Assembly (NCBI GenBank): GCA_965204915.1
Contig: OZ242023.1
Span: forward strand, 4,216,001 to 4,280,000
Length of the DNA: 64,000 nt
Origin: HK1 sp965204915
GTDB lineage: Bacteria; Pseudomonadota; Gammaproteobacteria; HK1
Reading direction: 5' to 3'
In this document: positions 61,799-64,000 of the stretch, piece by piece
How positions within the stretch are numbered: position 1 is the first letter of the stretch
How the letters are laid out: the number at the start of each line of letters is the position of its first letter
Made by a program: the position numbers and the translations under genes
Notes under the pieces: generated by a model
Seen by the model: only the letters and a program-made list of their open reading frames with translations
Database searches by the model: none
Told to the model about the DNA's origin: nothing

Positions 61799-61949
61799 CA
61801 AGTTTCGGGATTCGCTGACCGAAATGGATTCCCGCTTTCGCGGGAATGACGGCCAGCCTGAAAGCAACGTGTCTCGCTGAAATGACGTCATTCCCGCGAA
61901 AGCGGGAATCCATCGCCTGTTTCAGGCATTTTGAATCCCGAAACTTGAG
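61799..61949. repeat. Palindromic repeat element, copy 2, upstream of korB
   Basis: Same element as 57083-57233 in opposite orientation: edge CAAGTTTCGGGATTCG, arms with CCCGCTTTCGCGGG, middle AACGTGTCTCGCTGAAATGA. A third GAATCCCGAAACT edge lies at 61985-61998 near the protease stop. Confidence 0.8.
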
Positions 61950-62000
61950 ATCGGAAGAGTCATGCTGATTTCGGAGCCGGAACGAATCCCGAAACTCGAG

Positions 62001-64000
62001 CTACCGATGATCACGGTCGAGGCGTTGGAGTTCGCGGCGTCGTGCCTCGAACGCCTGGCCTGCCCGTGAGGCCGGTCCGGAGGCATCCGTGGCGGTCGGC
62101 GCCCCTTGCGCGATGGCCGAGAGGTTGGCCAGGTGCCCGGTCCGCGTCGCGTGCAGCAGACTCATCACCACCACCGGCCGGTCCGCCGTCACCGTCAGCC
62201 GCCACTTCCCCTCTCCGTCGCCCAGACGGCCCGTGAGTCCGTCCCCCCCCGTCTCCAGCGCCTGCGCCGTGTGCGTCGCCGCCCCCTGCGCGGGCAGGCG
62301 CACCCCCACCGTCCCCCCCGGCGCCTCCCGGCCCCGGTCGTCACGCCCCGCGATGATCACCTGGGCCACTCGATCGGTGGTGTTCGCCAGACGCAGCATG
62401 CTCACCTTCGCGGTGTTGCTCCCCGGGTTGAAGAACCCCACGTCGTAGCGCCAGCCCCCCGTGCCGTCCTCCTCCCTGGCCACCGGGGCCGAGAGTCCGG
62501 CCATGGACCCGTCCCCCCTGCGGTAGTACATGCCGGCGCGGAAGGGATGCTCGCCTTCGAGCTCCAGGCGCCACCAGCCCTCCCCGTCGCCGAGGCCCGC
62601 GAAGTCGGGCCTTCCTGCCTCCAGGTCGGTGGTGGTGAGCGTGGTCGCCTCGTGTGCGCCCAGCGACAGCCGCTCCGGGCCGAAGCGCCGTCCGACGTCG
62701 TCGTAGCCCGTCACCTGCACCGTGTTCGGCTGTGCCGAGTCGTTGAGCACCCGCACCAGGGAGGGGTGCCCGCCGCCGGCCGGGGCGACGTAGGGCAGGG
62801 TGGCGTGCAAATCGACGTCCGGCGGGGGCGGCTCGGGCTGCGACCGCCGGAAGTTGGCGACGCGCCGCGCCGTCTCCAGCAGCACCCGGCGGTTGTCGCG
62901 CCGGGCCGCGTCCCCGGTGGGAGTGCCGCGGAAAGTGAGGGCGGGGCTCGAGAAGTACTCGATTTCGCGTAGGCACGGTCCCCGTGTGCTCCATTCGTAG
63001 CTCATGGTCGTATTCCAACCTTCGGCGGTGTTGCAGCGGCCGTAGCGGTACTGGATGGTCGGCGGAGGAGGAAGGGAGCACGGAGGCATTCCATCCTCGC
63101 ATGAATTGTCGGGATCGTGGGCGGCGCCCTGGTTGTGGCCGAGCTCGTGTGCAAAGGTGTGAAGGGTGCTCGTCTCGCAGTTGTGGGCGGTGACACTGAA
63201 CCCCTGATCACTGAAGTCATGATCCGGCAATACGCCGAAGTCCGGCAGGAAGGCGACACCGCATACGTCGATGCTCGATCGGCCGACGATGAGGGCGACC
63301 AGATCCGCCCGGTAGCGGTCGCGCAGGCCGTGGACCTCGTCCATGTAGCCGTCATCGGGGGAATACAGGCGGTCGAGGTCCAGCCCCATGTTCTCGTGCT
63401 GGGTATAGCTCACCTGGTGCTTGTGCACGAGCCGCAGGCGAAATCCGATGTCGCTGTTTCGGTAGATGCGGTGGGTGTTGTCGATTGCGAACTGAATGAA
63501 GGCGTCGATGTTCCCCGCCTCCCTGCGGGCCGCGGGGGTGTAGGCCACCATCAGGTCGATGACGTCCCCGGTGTCCGTAGCAGCGCCCGGGGCGTCTCCG
63601 TCCTCGGCGGGCCGTGGCTTCGGCGCGTACCTGCGCTGGTATGCCCCCCAGCCCGGCGGGTGCCTGCGCAGCATGGAGGTGTCGTAGCGGTAGACCGCGG
63701 TCAGGCCCTCGCCGAGCGGATGCACCTTGTAGACGTCGGCGCCGTGGCGGATTGAGCCGAGTACGTCCGGCCCCTGGACGACCAGCGAGACCTCCGAATC
63801 CGTAGCCGCGTCCTGCGCGTGCAGGCTCACGAGGTCCTGCCCCACGAGGTCCTGCTCCACGAAGTCCTTCTCGTTGTGCGCGACGTCGACGCCGGTGAAG
63901 GCGAGCGCAGTGCCCGTCCCGTCCGGGACGGGGATCGAGAATGCGCGCGCGGCCGGGACGGCAGCGAGCGCGGCGGGGACGCTGCGGCCGATCCGGATCC
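62001..64000 (-). CDS. Secreted zinc metalloprotease, reprolysin-like (cut by window edge)
   Basis: The frame is open to the right edge, so the N-terminus with any signal peptide is missing and about 665 residues are visible. The first 120 residues are a propeptide-like region. The protease domain has STLHTFAHELGHNQGAAHD, a metzincin HExxHxxGxxHD zinc site, with the downstream Met-turn probably in TTMSYEW. Before it lies DIGFRLRLVHKHQVSYTQHE, typical of M12B-like bacterial enzymes. After about residue 390, a beta-rich C-terminal region repeats LxDGEGxWRLxLxxxxPFxAG-like modules at least twice. Such enzymes act outside the cell. Substrate unknown. Confidence 0.85.
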   Translation of the reverse strand, partial: IRIGRSVPAALAAVPAARAFSIPVPDGTGTALAFTGVDVAHNEKDFVEQDLVGQDLVSLHAQDAATDSEVSLVVQGPDVLGSIRHGADVYKVHPLGEGLTAVYRYDTSMLRRHPPGWGAYQRRYAPKPRPAEDGDAPGAATDTGDVIDLMVAYTPAARREAGNIDAFIQFAIDNTHRIYRNSDIGFRLRLVHKHQVSYTQHENMGLDLDRLYSPDDGYMDEVHGLRDRYRADLVALIVGRSSIDVCGVAFLPDFGVLPDHDFSDQGFSVTAHNCETSTLHTFAHELGHNQGAAHDPDNSCEDGMPPCSLPPPPTIQYRYGRCNTAEGWNTTMSYEWSTRGPCLREIEYFSSPALTFRGTPTGDAARRDNRRVLLETARRVANFRRSQPEPPPPDVDLHATLPYVAPAGGGHPSLVRVLNDSAQPNTVQVTGYDDVGRRFGPERLSLGAHEATTLTTTDLEAGRPDFAGLGDGEGWWRLELEGEHPFRAGMYYRRGDGSMAGLSAPVAREEDGTGGWRYDVGFFNPGSNTAKVSMLRLANTTDRVAQVIIAGRDDRGREAPGGTVGVRLPAQGAATHTAQALETGGDGLTGRLGDGEGKWRLTVTADRPVVVMSLLHATRTGHLANLSAIAQGAPTATDASGPASRAGQAFEARRRELQRLDRDHR

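Noticed and set aside
61766..61891. N-terminal extension of KorB from an ATG at 61891
   Set aside because: The extra residues (SFPRKRESISVSESRN) translate the palindromic repeat element; GTG at 61765 has AGGAG and the conserved N-terminus.
1..64000. tRNA, rRNA or riboswitch genes
   Set aside because: No TPsiC-arm-like motif in a cloverleaf context, rRNA signature or known riboswitch core was noticed by eye; a covariance model search would be needed to exclude small ncRNAs.

Overview
The window is GC-rich, densely coded and looks chromosomal. The gene content points to a Pseudomonadota bacterium: two TRAP transporter systems, an MtrA/MtrB-type electron conduit, malonyl-CoA decarboxylase, TauD- and PhyH-type dioxygenases and a KorB-type oxidoreductase subunit. 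I cannot fix the genus from sequence alone. I saw no tRNA or rRNA gene and no CRISPR array.

Layout. (1) 1-5.2 kb: end of a chromate transporter, a UspA-like protein, and a minus-strand uptake block. The block holds a TRAP binding protein, an ABC-type NitT/TauT-like binding protein, and the DctQ and DctM TRAP permeases. (2) 6.0-10.7 kb: multiheme cytochrome cluster of MtrB-type porin, decaheme MtrA-type cytochrome, diheme cytochrome and NapC/NirT-type tetraheme cytochrome. Together these could carry electrons between the quinone pool and the cell surface. (3) 11.1-12.5 kb: malonyl-CoA decarboxylase. (4) 12.7-47.2 kb: a large repeat-rich accessory region concerned with cell-surface glycans. It has DPM1-like GT2 enzymes, flippase-like membrane proteins, DUF2304, a methyltransferase, a FemAB/GNAT-like enzyme and eight full-length paralogs of one polytopic membrane protein family plus a broken ninth. 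Two further membrane proteins share the family's C-terminal domain. Gene remnants show repeated duplication and deletion of an ancestral operon.

(5) Inside that region, 21.2-26.2 kb, lies a separate cassette bracketed by a 326-bp direct repeat. It holds a 66-residue candidate RiPP precursor, an aKG-HExxH-type peptide beta-hydroxylase homolog, a MORN-repeat protein and a 2OG-Fe(II) oxygenase, with integrase and transposase remnants at its edges. This is my best candidate for an undescribed system. A second candidate is the membrane protein array. In seven of its eight members the C-terminal domain is duplicated, joined by a linker encoded by what is intergenic DNA elsewhere in the array.

(6) 47.3-64 kb: conventional metabolism and transport. 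It contains a sarcosine/dimethylglycine dehydrogenase-like fusion, a zinc alcohol dehydrogenase, a class II aldolase, a TauD-family dioxygenase, a TakP-like TRAP operon, an EamA exporter, threonine synthase, a PhyH-family dioxygenase and KorB. Two copies of a palindromic repeat element lie here, and a secreted zinc metalloprotease runs off the right edge.
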